DNA of 64,000 nucleotides from Occultella gossypii. Lineage in GTDB: Bacteria > Actinomycetota > Actinomycetes > Actinomycetales > Beutenbergiaceae. Both the position numbers and the translations under genes were made by a program. Under the pieces are notes generated by a model. That model did no database searches. It was not told the origin of the DNA and saw only the letters and a program-made list of their open reading frames with translations. Below are positions 26,675 to 35,138 of the stretch, piece by piece. The DNA lies in NCBI RefSeq assembly GCF_019947135.1, contig NZ_JAGSHT010000002.1, forward strand, positions 372,001 to 436,000, read 5' to 3'. Each line of letters begins with the position of its first letter. The first letter of the stretch is position 1.

Positions 26675-27565
26675 ATGGCTGACGTCGAAGTACTGGGACC
26701 AGCCTCGTGGAACACCCTGGTGCACCTGGACGAACTCCCCGAACCCCGGTCTCAGACGGTGTTCGCCAGGGCCTCCTTCGAGACGCTCGGCGGCACGTCC
26801 GCGGGCAAGGCCCTGCACCTGGCCGATCTCGGTCGCTCGTTGCACCTGACCACGCTGGTCGGGTCCGATGCCGCGGGAGGATCGGTGGCCCACGCGCTGT
26901 CCCGCGCCGGGATCGATTACGAACCGATCACCGTCGGAGGGCCGAGCGAGCGCCACGCGAACCTGCTGACCGAGCGCGGCGAGCGGGTCTCGATCTACCT
27001 GTCGGTCCCGAAACTTGATCTTGACGCCGACGTGGTCGCCTCTCGCCTGGCCGCGCGAGTGCACGATGCGCGAGCGGTCGTGGTCGACCTGGCCGGATGG
27101 ACCCACGATGTCGTCACGCTCATTGAAGCCCGACGCGACCTCGTCTGGACCGACCTGCACGACTACGACGGGCAGGCGCCGTTCCATCGGCCGTTCATCG
27201 AGCGCGCTTCACACGTCTTCATGAACGCCGACGGTCTGCACGCGCCGGGCGACCTCATGCACGAGCTGGTCGACGGCGGAGCGAGCGTTGTCGTGTGCAC
27301 GCTCGGTGCCGAGGGTGCCCGTGCCGTGGACGCCGGGCACCGGGAGTGGCAGGTCGCGGCGGTGCCGGTCGAGCGGGTCGTCGACACGAACGGCGCCGGC
27401 GACGCTTTTCTGGCCGGGTTCCTCGACTCGACGCTCGACGGTGCTGACGTCGGTACGGCCCTGTCAGCGGGTGCCAGGCAGGCGGCCCGTGCCCTGAGTT
27501 CGTGGCACCTCAGCCCGTTGCTCGACGACATCTGCGACGGTCCGACACCCGGGAGGACGTCATGA
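26675..27565 (+). CDS. PfkB-family carbohydrate kinase (ribokinase-like)
   Basis: 296 residues. An N-terminal sugar-binding GGTSAGKALHLADLG (about 39-53) and a C-terminal ATP/anion-hole motif VDTNGAGDAFLAGFLDS (about 232-248) with the catalytic Asp define the family. Substrate-lid residues are not distinctive, so ribose, adenosine or another sugar cannot be separated. There is no transporter or regulator next to it. Distinct from the PfkB kinase at 7023, which belongs to the phosphofructokinase branch. Confidence 0.87.
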   Translation: MADVEVLGPASWNTLVHLDELPEPRSQTVFARASFETLGGTSAGKALHLADLGRSLHLTTLVGSDAAGGSVAHALSRAGIDYEPITVGGPSERHANLLTERGERVSIYLSVPKLDLDADVVASRLAARVHDARAVVVDLAGWTHDVVTLIEARRDLVWTDLHDYDGQAPFHRPFIERASHVFMNADGLHAPGDLMHELVDGGASVVVCTLGAEGARAVDAGHREWQVAAVPVERVVDTNGAGDAFLAGFLDSTLDGADVGTALSAGARQAARALSSWHLSPLLDDICDGPTPGRTS

Positions 27566-27598
27566 CCTGACGTGGCCGCACACTGCCGTGCGGGGACG

Positions 27599-28177
27599 TC
27601 ACCCCTTCCGAACGCGGTAGCGCAGGTGCAGCACGCGGTTGCCCTGGACCACCGCGTGCGGGTCTTCAAGCAGGTGCTGGCCGTCGACCGGCCCGAAGTA
27701 GCGCTTCCCTGAGCCGAACACGACCGGGACGACGTCCATCGCCACCTCGTCGACGAGACCAGCTGCCAGGGCCTGGCCGCCGACGTCCCCGGCGCAGAGG
27801 GCGACCACACCGTCGCCGGCGCGCCGGCTGGCTTCGGCGATGGCATCCGGGACGTTGTCGAGGAACGGGACGTCGGCCTCGGGATGCCACCCATCCGGTT
27901 TCGGCCGGTGGGAGACGACCACGAGGTGCTCCCCCGCCGGCGGCTTGGCCTCCCAGCCGTTCGTCAGGTCGAACAGGTGCCTGCCCATGATCGTTGCCCC
28001 GATCGAGTCCCACATGGGCCTCGTGTAGTCGTAGGACGCCTGCGAGAGGCTCATCCCCATGTGCTCCAGCGGCCGGTCGCCGTTGAAGTACCAGTCAAAG
28101 AGCGGGCCGACGGCGTCGTCGTCAGCCGCGACGAACCCGTCGAGGGACACCACTGCGTGCATGAGTACGGTTGCCAT
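27599..28177 (-). CDS. Dihydrofolate-reductase-family protein (RibD C-terminal type)
   Basis: 192 residues. It opens MATVLMHAVVSLDGFVA and continues with GATIMGRHLFDLTNGW, HLVVVSHRPKP, and ALCAGDVGGQALAAGLVDEVAMDVVPVVFGSGKRYF, the NADPH-binding and core motifs of the RibD_C family. These are stand-alone reductases of unknown substrate and are common in actinobacteria. It should not be counted as the riboflavin-pathway reductase, since it lacks the deaminase partner domain and sits far from flavin genes. Convergent with the PfkB kinase gene. Confidence 0.87.
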   Translation of the reverse strand: MATVLMHAVVSLDGFVAADDDAVGPLFDWYFNGDRPLEHMGMSLSQASYDYTRPMWDSIGATIMGRHLFDLTNGWEAKPPAGEHLVVVSHRPKPDGWHPEADVPFLDNVPDAIAEASRRAGDGVVALCAGDVGGQALAAGLVDEVAMDVVPVVFGSGKRYFGPVDGQHLLEDPHAVVQGNRVLHLRYRVRKG

Positions 28178-28262
28178 GCCTGGATAGACCGGACCATCGA
28201 CCGGGACTCATCGGAGCGGCCGACGAGAACGAAGGGCAGCTGCGCGCACCCGCGGCGGACGC

Positions 28263-28874
28263 TCACCTCTCGGTCGGGAGCCGGAGCGCGCCGAGGGCGA
28301 TCACGTCACGCGCCCACGCCACCACCTGCTGAGCCACCTGCTCAGGCGTCGATCCGTCCGTGTCGACGACGTGGGCTGGCCAGCGGGGGTCGCCACTGCG
28401 CCACTCGTCCCATCGCTCCCAACGCATCGGGACGGAGCTCTCAACGCGAATGACCTCCGGGTGGAAGGTCGGGTCCACGGCGTGACCGTGGGACCACTCA
28501 CCGAACGCAACGTGATGTTCGAGACTGTCCTCGGGTTCGCCGCGTTCCATCAGCCGGGCTCGACGTACCTCGGGTGAGCAGTGCAGCACGCAGGCAGCGA
28601 TGCCATCGAGCCGATCTGCCGACGGCGCGGCCAGCAGTTCGCCGACCGGAACCTGACCGCACAGCAGAACGTGGCTGCCTTCATCCTGGGCGGCGAGGGC
28701 CCGCTGGACCCACTGCTCGATCACGGCATGTCGCCACGCCGTGTCGGCGTCCGGAGGCACACCCACCGAGTCGAACTCGACACAGGTGACCGGCTGCTCC
28801 CAGTCCGTCGCGGTGAGGTGCGCCAGCGTGGTCGACTTTCCTGCACCGCTGGCGCCCGTCAATGACAGCAACAT
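28263..28874 (-). CDS. Small P-loop ATPase/kinase-like protein
   Basis: 203 residues from the ATG at 28874, placing the Walker A motif GASGAGKST at residues 7-15. The 157-codon upstream extension to 29345 is low-quality sequence and is rejected. VEFDSVGVPPD supplies an acidic strand, and HVLLCGQVPVGELLAAP and ACVLHCSPEVRRARLMERGE resemble nucleotide/aminoglycoside-kinase-like P-loop proteins with a lid Arg pair. The closing HVVDTDGSTPEQVAQQVVAW suits this fold. The substrate is unknown. The 161-bp gap to the next gene holds nothing convincing. Confidence 0.75.
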   Translation of the reverse strand: MLLSLTGASGAGKSTTLAHLTATDWEQPVTCVEFDSVGVPPDADTAWRHAVIEQWVQRALAAQDEGSHVLLCGQVPVGELLAAPSADRLDGIAACVLHCSPEVRRARLMERGEPEDSLEHHVAFGEWSHGHAVDPTFHPEVIRVESSVPMRWERWDEWRSGDPRWPAHVVDTDGSTPEQVAQQVVAWARDVIALGALRLPTER

Positions 28875-29035
28875 CAGATCTCGTGCCGATCGACGCAGTG
28901 GAACTGCTTCATCCAGACAGAGTAGGCCGCGTGTACATGGGAAATGCGCGGGCTCCGGGACGCGAAGCTCCCGGTTCACAGCGTTCACCGGCCTGGATCG
29001 GGTCGGTGCTCCGCGAAACGGCTGTCGGTGAGTCC

Positions 29036-29902
29036 CTACTCGCGAGCCGTGCGATACCAGGTGGCCGTGGAAGTCTGCCGGAAACCGACGCCGTGATACA
29101 GGGCGCCCGCCGACTGCGTCTCGTATGAGACCTTCACCCGCTCGGCGCCTCTCGCAGCGAGTCGGTCGATCCCCGCGGAGAGCATCGCCCGGGCGAGTCC
29201 TCGACGCTGGTAGCCGTCCTCGACCCGCACGGGCTCGACCAGTCCCACCTTCGTGACCGGATCCAACCAGAAGAGCGCATACCCCGCGGTCCGTCCATCG
29301 GCGGCCTCGACGGCCAGGTCGAGCGTGTGGTCGTAGAGCGAGCACTGTTCCAGGCGCCGTGCGATGCCTTCGCCACTCCGGTGACTCATCGGGTGCGGCG
29401 CGTCCGAACGTTGCGTGCGGTCGACGAGCGCGAAGCCCGCAGCGGGTGGCGCGACCTCGGGCCCGTCCGACGCCACCATCCAGGCGGTGTTGTCGCGATC
29501 ACCGGGGGCGAGACCCGAGCGCTCGGCCAACCCGCGAAACACAGGATCGTCATCGCTCACGGGCACCTCGAACCCGATCCCGCAGTGCTTCCCTGCATGC
29601 TCCAGGGCACGCTCCCACAGGTCACCGGGTTCGAGGCCCGACGCGTGCGGGACGGCGATCGGATCACACTGCCAGGTCTCGCCGGCCCAGGTCGTGAGCA
29701 GGACGCCGGCGACCGGCCCATCGTCATCGAGCCAGAACAGCTTCTCGACGTCGTCGGAACGTCGTGGACTGCGCCACCACCACTGGACGTCCGCGGCCTC
29801 CCAGAGGCCCGCCGTCGGATCGGCTCGTCGGGCGCGCTGCAACAGGCTCGTTGCCAGCTCCTGGGCGCGTGGCCCGGCGGCACGGATCTCTCTGACGGAC
29901 AC
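29036..29902 (-). CDS. GNAT-family acetyltransferase, two-GNAT-length protein
   Basis: 288 residues from GTG 29902, which has an excellent GGAGGAGAGG upstream; the ATG at 29968 is disfavoured. The C-terminal GNAT domain is clear: AGYALFWLDPVTKVGLVEPVRVEDGYQRRGLARAMLSAGIDRL and SAGALYHGVGFRQT. The N-terminal half (LFWLDDDGPVAGVLLTTWAGETWQCDPIAV) looks like a second, degenerate GNAT fold without a Q/RxxGxG loop. The substrate is unknown. Divergent from another GNAT gene. Confidence 0.82.
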   Translation of the reverse strand: MSVREIRAAGPRAQELATSLLQRARRADPTAGLWEAADVQWWWRSPRRSDDVEKLFWLDDDGPVAGVLLTTWAGETWQCDPIAVPHASGLEPGDLWERALEHAGKHCGIGFEVPVSDDDPVFRGLAERSGLAPGDRDNTAWMVASDGPEVAPPAAGFALVDRTQRSDAPHPMSHRSGEGIARRLEQCSLYDHTLDLAVEAADGRTAGYALFWLDPVTKVGLVEPVRVEDGYQRRGLARAMLSAGIDRLAARGAERVKVSYETQSAGALYHGVGFRQTSTATWYRTARE

Positions 29903-30029
29903 GTCCCTCTCCTCCCAGTGGCCACTCCCTCGTGAGACCGTACCGATCAGTACCTCGCCAGGGCTCATGGATATCGTCGCCGGTCACGCCTTCCAGGGGC
30001 CGGGCGCCTCCGTCTGTCACGATGGTGAG

Positions 30030-30515
30030 GTGACCGAAACGACACATGACGTCGATGTGCGCCCGGCTCGCGACGACGAACTCGGCCTTGTGGCCTCCCT
30101 ACGGTGGCACTGGGTTCACGGCCAGCCCTACGGCGGGGCGAACCTGCCGAGTCTCGACGACTACGTCGCGTCAGCCGTCGCCTGGGCTCGCGCCCACAGC
30201 GACTCGCACGTCGCGTTCGTCGCGCGATCGTCCGGCAGTGCGATCGGCATGGCCTGGCTGGCCCTTCTCGAACGAGTCCCAGCACCCGACCGGATGCAGC
30301 GACTCAACGGCGACCTACAGTCCTGCTACGTGCTGCGGGAGTTCCGCGGACGTGGCGTCGGGAGTCGGCTCGTCGCGGCGGTCCTGCAGGAGGCCCGACG
30401 CCGAGGGTGTGAACACGTGACCGTCCACGCATCTCCACTGTCGGTGCCGATGTATGAACGCGCAGGTTTCGAGCACAATCCCGAGCTGTTGTGGAGCGCC
30501 ACCGACGGACCGTGA
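30030..30515 (+). CDS. GNAT-family acetyltransferase
   Basis: 161 residues from GTG 30030 (VTETTHDVDVRPARDDE). Acetyl-CoA motif A is SCYVLREFRGRGVGSRLVAAVLQEARRRGCEHV, and motif B follows as SVPMYERAGFEHNPELLW. The SxPMYERxGF ending matches small-molecule or peptide acetyltransferases. The upstream region is the divergent promoter gap (127 bp) shared with the two-GNAT gene. Confidence 0.87.
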   Translation: MTETTHDVDVRPARDDELGLVASLRWHWVHGQPYGGANLPSLDDYVASAVAWARAHSDSHVAFVARSSGSAIGMAWLALLERVPAPDRMQRLNGDLQSCYVLREFRGRGVGSRLVAAVLQEARRRGCEHVTVHASPLSVPMYERAGFEHNPELLWSATDGP

Positions 30516-30554
30516 GCCGGCCGGAGTGGGTAGGTCCACTCCCCCGCCGCCGGG

Positions 30555-30962
30555 TCAGCCGGCGGCCACCGGCTCCGGCTTCATCGCGATGATCTGCACG
30601 AGATTGCCGCAGGTGTCGTCGAAGACCGCCACGACGGCGGTGCCGATGTCCGTCGGCGGCTGGGTGAACACGACACCACGCTCGGTCAGGCGCGTGTGCT
30701 CTGCCTCCACGTCATCGACGGCGAACTGCACGAGCGGGATCCCGTCCTCGACGAGCGCAGCCCGGTACGTGCGCGCCGCCGGGTGGTCCGACGGCTCCAG
30801 CAGCAGCTCGGGACCGTCGGGGACCTCCGGCGACGCTACGGTCAACCAGAAGTTATCCCCGAGCGGGATGTCGTGACGTTTGGTGAAGCCGAGCACGTCG
30901 GTGTAGAAGTCGAGCGCGGCGCGCTGGTCGTCGACGAAGATGCCGGTCAGTTCGATCCTCAT
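30555..30962 (-). CDS. VOC (glyoxalase-like) protein paired with an ArsR regulator
   Basis: 135 residues from the ATG at 30962 (MRIELTGIFVDDQRAALDFYTDVLGF), coupled by an ATGA overlap to the ArsR gene upstream. The second half carries GIPLVQFAVDDVEAEHTRL and AVFDDTCGNLVQIIAM, the usual VOC metal-site region. The ArsR-VOC arrangement suggests a small detoxification unit under local repression. The substrate is unknown. The final EPVAAG tail is short. Confidence 0.9.
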   Translation of the reverse strand: MRIELTGIFVDDQRAALDFYTDVLGFTKRHDIPLGDNFWLTVASPEVPDGPELLLEPSDHPAARTYRAALVEDGIPLVQFAVDDVEAEHTRLTERGVVFTQPPTDIGTAVVAVFDDTCGNLVQIIAMKPEPVAAG

Positions 30963-31243
30963 GGTTCGGTCCTTTGTCCGATCGGCCACCGCCGCGCGAT
31001 CTCGGCGAGTGGCTCTGGGGTGAAGTAGTGGTACTTGGAACGCCCGCGTCGCTCGGTCCTGATCAGCCCGGCCTCCTCGAGGACTCCGAGGTGCTGCGAG
31101 ACCGCCTGGCGCGTCAGGCTGACGTCGTACCGCGCCGCCAGGATCGAGCAGATCTCGAAGAGTGTCTGCCCGTCCCGGGTGGCCAACTGGTCGAGGACGA
31201 GACGTCTGGTCTCGTCGTCGAGGGCGCGGAACACATCAGCCAT
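30959..31243 (-). CDS. ArsR-family repressor
   Basis: 94 residues from the ATG at 31243. A single winged helix-turn-helix: VFRALDDETRRLVLDQLATRDGQTLFEI, LTRQAVSQHLGVLEEAGLIRTERRGRSKYHYFTPEPL. It lacks the metal-binding ELCV(C/G)D motif of ArsR/SmtB metal sensors, so it is probably a non-metal member of the type paired with VOC or SRPBCC partners. Translation is coupled to the VOC gene, and a perfect palindrome lies 10 bp upstream of its start. Confidence 0.92.
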   Translation of the reverse strand: MADVFRALDDETRRLVLDQLATRDGQTLFEICSILAARYDVSLTRQAVSQHLGVLEEAGLIRTERRGRSKYHYFTPEPLAEIARRWPIGQRTEP

Positions 31244-31252
31244 GCGGCCACT

Positions 31253-31276
31253 ATAGGCAAGCAGACGCTTGCCTAT
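31253..31276. promoter_or_regulatory. ArsR operator palindrome
   Basis: ATAGGCAAGC and GCTTGCCTAT, perfect 10-bp arms around AGAC, ten bases upstream of the ArsR start. Placement and symmetry suit a dimeric repressor site for autoregulation of the arsR-VOC pair. The Nudix-GNAT stop lies 12 bp further on. Confidence 0.8.
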
Positions 31277-31288
31277 CAAGTCCGGAAC

Positions 31289-32299
31289 CTAAGAACTCAG
31301 GTAGATATGGTCGACGCCATCCTCCCCGGGCTCGTCCAGATCCGGGGCCCTGCTGAGTCCGACCCTGAGTGCGACGTTCGCACTCGCGTGATTGGCAGGC
31401 CGCACCCGTGCCACCACTGGCAACTCCGGGTAGAGCGCGCGTGAGCGGGCCACTGCCGCCCGGGCGGCCTCCGTGGCGTAGCCCTTGCCCCAGGCGCTCG
31501 GATCGAACCGGTACAGCAGATTCATGATCGGCCGGCCCCCGAGCGTCATCGCCTTCACCCCGCAGATCCCGATGACCGTCGGGTCGTCCTGTCGACGCAC
31601 CGACCAGTAGCCGATCCGATGGTCGCGCCATTGACGCTGCCAGCGAGCGAGCAGTTCCCGGGCCTGCGCCTCGTCGGCCAATCGATCTCCCGGGTTGTGC
31701 ATGATCGCCAGGTCCTCCTGGTGGACGCGCAGAATCGCAGGAATGTCGGACTCGGTCGGCACTCGAAGCTCGAGCCGCTCGGTAACAAGGCTGCTCTCGG
31801 CGACCTCGTCGTGGGCGGTGGCGCGGAGTTGCCCGAGTTCGTCATCCCAGCCGAATCCCGGCGTCAGCCCCGGATCGGTCAAGGGCCGGAAGGACAGCCG
31901 GAACAGCATCCCGGAGTCCTCCTCCCCCGCACTCACGACGTGCTCCCACCGGTCCGGCGTGGTGAGCGGGGCGGTCAGCCGGTAGTAGTGCCGGATCCGC
32001 GACGACGCCGCCTCGTCGTGCCAGAGGTGCGAGCCGAGGTGCCGCGCGGGTCCCGGCACGCGCAGGCCGGTCTCCTCGAGGAGCTCCCGGATCGCCGCGT
32101 CCGCAGGAGCCTCGCCCGGGTCGACCCCACCTGCCGGCACCTGCACGCCCGCGGTGGGGTAGGACTCGGTGTGTTCCAGGACGAGCACCTCGTCGGCGCG
32201 CCGGGTCAGGTAGATCAGCACCTTCTCGCGCCAGCCGTGGCGCCGCGCCAGCTCCCTCGCACGGTCGAAGGACAGAGGTTCGGAGGCTCGGGAGGGCAT
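31289..32299 (-). CDS. Nudix hydrolase-GNAT acetyltransferase fusion
   Basis: 336 residues. The N-terminal Nudix domain has a perfect signature G57-x5-E63-x7-R71-E72-L-x-E75-E76-x-G78-L79. The C-terminal GNAT domain begins near residue 170 (SLVTERLELRVPTESDIPAILRVH) and includes WGKGYATEAARAAVARSRAL, of the RimJ/RimL type, plus NHASANVALRVG. The two domains meet without a frameshift. They could act on related nucleotides or aminoacyl compounds, but no substrate is evident. It starts 23 bp after the UvrA-like stop on the same strand and could be read from that operon. Confidence 0.87.
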   Translation of the reverse strand: MPSRASEPLSFDRARELARRHGWREKVLIYLTRRADEVLVLEHTESYPTAGVQVPAGGVDPGEAPADAAIRELLEETGLRVPGPARHLGSHLWHDEAASSRIRHYYRLTAPLTTPDRWEHVVSAGEEDSGMLFRLSFRPLTDPGLTPGFGWDDELGQLRATAHDEVAESSLVTERLELRVPTESDIPAILRVHQEDLAIMHNPGDRLADEAQARELLARWQRQWRDHRIGYWSVRRQDDPTVIGICGVKAMTLGGRPIMNLLYRFDPSAWGKGYATEAARAAVARSRALYPELPVVARVRPANHASANVALRVGLSRAPDLDEPGEDGVDHIYLSS

Positions 32300-32322
32300 C
32301 GAAGCACCGTGGCCGGCGTGAA

Positions 32323-34701
32323 CTACGAGACCAGCTTTCCCGCACCGACGTAGTCGGCGAGATGCTCGGCCGTCAGCGTGGACCCCTGCGCCACCAGATC
32401 GGCCGGCGTGCCCTCGAAGACGATCGCACCGCCGTCGTGCCCTGCCCCCGGGCCCAGGTCGATGATCCAGTCGGCGTGAGCCATGACGGCCTGGTGGTGC
32501 TCGATCACGATCACGGACTTGCCCGAGTCCACGAGCCGGTCCAGCAGCGCGAGCAGTTGCTCGACGTCCGCCAGGTGCAGGCCGCTGGTCGGCTCGTCGA
32601 GGATGTAGACCTCGCCCTTGTCCCCCATCTGTGCGGCCAGCTTGAGGCGTTGCCGCTCGCCGCCGGACAGCGTCGTGAGCGGCTGTCCGAGGCTCACGTA
32701 GCCGAGGCCGACGTCGTCGAGGCGCACCAGGATCTTGTGCGCCGCCGGGATCCGGGCCTCGCCCTCGCCGAAGAACACCTTCGCGTCGGCCACCGGCATC
32801 GCGAGCACCTCGCTGATGTCGCGGCCGCCGAGGTGGTAGTCCAGCACGGAGGCCTGGAACCGCTTGCCCTCACATTCCACGCAGGTCGTGGCGACGCCCG
32901 CCATGATGCCGAGGTCCTGGTAGACCACGCCGGCGCCCTTGCACGCCGGGCAGGCGCCCTCGGAGTTCGCGCTGAACAGCGCGGGCTTGACGCCGTTGGC
33001 CTTCGCGAACGCCTTCCGGATCGGCTCGAGGAGCCCGGTGTAGGTGGCCGGGTTGCTACGCCGGGATCCGCGGATCGCGGTCTGGTCGATGGTCACCACA
33101 CCGTCGCGCCCTGCGACCGAGCCCTGGATCAGGGAGCTCTTGCCCGAGCCGGCGACCCCGGTCAGGACGGTGAGCATCCCGAGCGGGATGTCGACGTCGA
33201 CGTTACGGAGGTTGTTCGTGTTCGCTGCGCGAACCTCCAAGGCGCCCGACGGCGTCCGTAGCGAGTCCTTCAGCCTCGCCCTGTCGTCGAGGTGCTTGCC
33301 CGTGATGGTGTCGGCGGCGCGCAGACCCTCGACGCTGCCCTCGAACATCACCTCTCCCCCGGCGGTGCCGGCCCGCGGCCCGAGGTCGACGACGTGGTCG
33401 GCGATCCCGATGACCTCCGGCTTGTGCTCCACGACCAGGACCGTGTTGCCCTTGTCCCGCAGCTGGAGCAGCAGCCGGTTCATCCGCTGGATGTCGTGCG
33501 GGTGCAGGCCGACGCTGGGCTCGTCGAAGACGTAGGTGACGTCCGTGAGCGATGAGCCGAGGTGGCGGATCATCTTGGTGCGCTGCGCCTCGCCTCCGGA
33601 GAGGGTGCCGGAGGGCCGGGCGAGGCTGAGGTAGCCGAGGCCGATGTCGACGAACGAGTCGAGGGAGTCGCGTAGGGACTCCAGTAGCGGGCCGACCGAG
33701 GGCTCGTCGAGCTCGCGCACCCATTCGGCCAGGTCGCTGATCTGCATGGCGCACGCGTCTGCGATGCTGATGCCCTTGACCTTCGACGAGCGCGCTCCCT
33801 CGTTGAGCCGGGTGCCATCGCACTCCGGGCAGGTCGCGAAGGTCACGGCCCGCTCCACGAACGCGCGGATGTGCGGTTGCATGGAGTCGACGTCCTTGAC
33901 GAGGAACGACTTCTGGATCTGCGGGATCAGACCGAGGTACGTCAGGTTGACGCCATCGACCTTGAGCTTCGTGGCCGGCTTGTAGAGCAGGGCGTCCAGT
34001 TCCTTCTTCGTGTACTTCCCGATCGGCTTGTCCATGTCGAACCAGCCGGAGCCGCGGAAGATGCGGCCGTACCAGCCGTCCATGGAGTAGCCGGGGATCG
34101 TCAGGGCGCCATCGTTCAGGGACTTCGTCTCGTCGTACAGCGCGGACCGGTCGAAGTCGGTCACCGCGCCGCGGCCCTCGCACCGGGGGCACATCCCGCC
34201 CACGACGGCGAAGTCTCGTCGCTCCTTGACGGTCTCGCCGCCCCGCTCGAACGTCACGGCGCCCGCGCCGCTGATGGAGGCGACGTTGAAGGAGAACGCC
34301 TGCGGGGATCCGATGTGCGGTTGACCGAGCCGGCTGAACACGATCCGGAGCATCGCGTTCGCGTCGGTGATGGTGCCGACCGTCGACCGCGGATTGGCAC
34401 CGATCCGCTCCTGGTCCACCAGGATCGCCGTGGTCAGACCTTCGAGCAGGTCCACGTCAGGCCGCGCCATGGCGGGCATGAAGCCTTGGACGAAGGCGCT
34501 GTAGGTCTCGTTGATGAGCCGCTGGGACTCCGCCGCGATGGTGGCGAAGACCAGCGAGCTCTTGCCGGAGCCGGAGACCCCGGTGAACACCGTCAGCCGT
34601 CTCTTCGGGAGATCGACGCTGATGTCCTTGAGATTGTTCTCCCGGGCACCGTGCACGCGGATCAGGTCGTGGCTGTCGGCTGCGTGCGCGGCGGTGTTCA
34701 T
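32323..34701 (-). CDS. UvrA-like ABC ATPase without UvrB-binding region
   Basis: 792 residues from ATG 34701, with GGAG six bases upstream; a TTG at 34713 is the less likely start. It has two ABC ATPase modules: Walker A GVSGSGKSS near residue 40 and GVAGSGKSS near 515, and signatures LSGGEAQR and LSGGERQR, each followed by DEPSVGLHPHD or DEPTSGLHLAD. Zinc-cysteine pairs (CPRCEGRG, CPECDGTR, CPACKGAG, CVECEGKR) are present. Genuine UvrA is about 940 residues, so this is a short second-class UvrA, like DrrC-type self-protection proteins. It probably binds damaged or drug-modified DNA. It follows AraC and VOC genes in one operon. Confidence 0.93.
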   Translation of the reverse strand: MNTAAHAADSHDLIRVHGARENNLKDISVDLPKRRLTVFTGVSGSGKSSLVFATIAAESQRLINETYSAFVQGFMPAMARPDVDLLEGLTTAILVDQERIGANPRSTVGTITDANAMLRIVFSRLGQPHIGSPQAFSFNVASISGAGAVTFERGGETVKERRDFAVVGGMCPRCEGRGAVTDFDRSALYDETKSLNDGALTIPGYSMDGWYGRIFRGSGWFDMDKPIGKYTKKELDALLYKPATKLKVDGVNLTYLGLIPQIQKSFLVKDVDSMQPHIRAFVERAVTFATCPECDGTRLNEGARSSKVKGISIADACAMQISDLAEWVRELDEPSVGPLLESLRDSLDSFVDIGLGYLSLARPSGTLSGGEAQRTKMIRHLGSSLTDVTYVFDEPSVGLHPHDIQRMNRLLLQLRDKGNTVLVVEHKPEVIGIADHVVDLGPRAGTAGGEVMFEGSVEGLRAADTITGKHLDDRARLKDSLRTPSGALEVRAANTNNLRNVDVDIPLGMLTVLTGVAGSGKSSLIQGSVAGRDGVVTIDQTAIRGSRRSNPATYTGLLEPIRKAFAKANGVKPALFSANSEGACPACKGAGVVYQDLGIMAGVATTCVECEGKRFQASVLDYHLGGRDISEVLAMPVADAKVFFGEGEARIPAAHKILVRLDDVGLGYVSLGQPLTTLSGGERQRLKLAAQMGDKGEVYILDEPTSGLHLADVEQLLALLDRLVDSGKSVIVIEHHQAVMAHADWIIDLGPGAGHDGGAIVFEGTPADLVAQGSTLTAEHLADYVGAGKLVS

Positions 34702-34719
34702 CGGTGTCTCCAACGCTGT

Positions 34720-35133
34720 CTACTTGCTCTCGAAGATGCGGATCATGTTGCCGGACGGGTCCCGGAACGCGGCGTCCCGGACCCCCCAGGGCTGCTCGGT
34801 CGGCTCCTGGACGACCTCGCCGACGGTACCGGCCTGGACCTTCTCGAACGTCTCGTCGAGGTCCTTGGTGGCGAGGTTGATCCCCGCGAAGGTGCCCTTG
34901 GCCATCATCTCGGCGATGACCTTGCGCTCGTCCTCGGTGATGCCCGGGTCGGCCGCCGGCGGGTGCAGCACGATCGACGTCTCGGGCTGTCCCGGAGGAC
35001 CGACGGTGAGCCAGTGGAGGCCCTGGTACTCGACGTCGTTGCGAACCTCGAAGCCGAGCGTGTCCCGATAGAACGCCAGCGCGGCGTCCGGATCGGTCTG
35101 CGGAAGATATGCCTGGTGAATGGTGATGTCCAT
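34720..35133 (-). CDS. VOC (glyoxalase-like) protein in the AraC-UvrA-like operon
   Basis: 137 residues from ATG 35133 (MDITIHQAYLPQTDPDAALAFYRDTLGF). The later part has TFAGINLATKDLDETFEKVQ and WGVRDAAFRDPSGNMIRIFE, with the late acidic residue of the VOC metal site. It starts five bases after the AraC stop and ends 18 bp before the UvrA-like ATG, so the three are almost certainly one transcript. A linked ligand-binding or detoxifying role with the UvrA-like protein is plausible. Confidence 0.9.
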   Translation of the reverse strand: MDITIHQAYLPQTDPDAALAFYRDTLGFEVRNDVEYQGLHWLTVGPPGQPETSIVLHPPAADPGITEDERKVIAEMMAKGTFAGINLATKDLDETFEKVQAGTVGEVVQEPTEQPWGVRDAAFRDPSGNMIRIFESK

Positions 35134-35138
35134 GCGCC

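Noticed and set aside
27599-28177. Reading this RibD_C-type reductase as part of a riboflavin pathway
   Set aside because: Stand-alone DHFR-like reductases of this type are common and it is more than 30 kb from the FMN riboswitch, with no other rib gene.
34081-34713. Calling the UvrA-like protein the housekeeping UvrA
   Set aside because: It is ~150 residues too short and lacks the UvrB-interaction region; the context is a small regulator operon.
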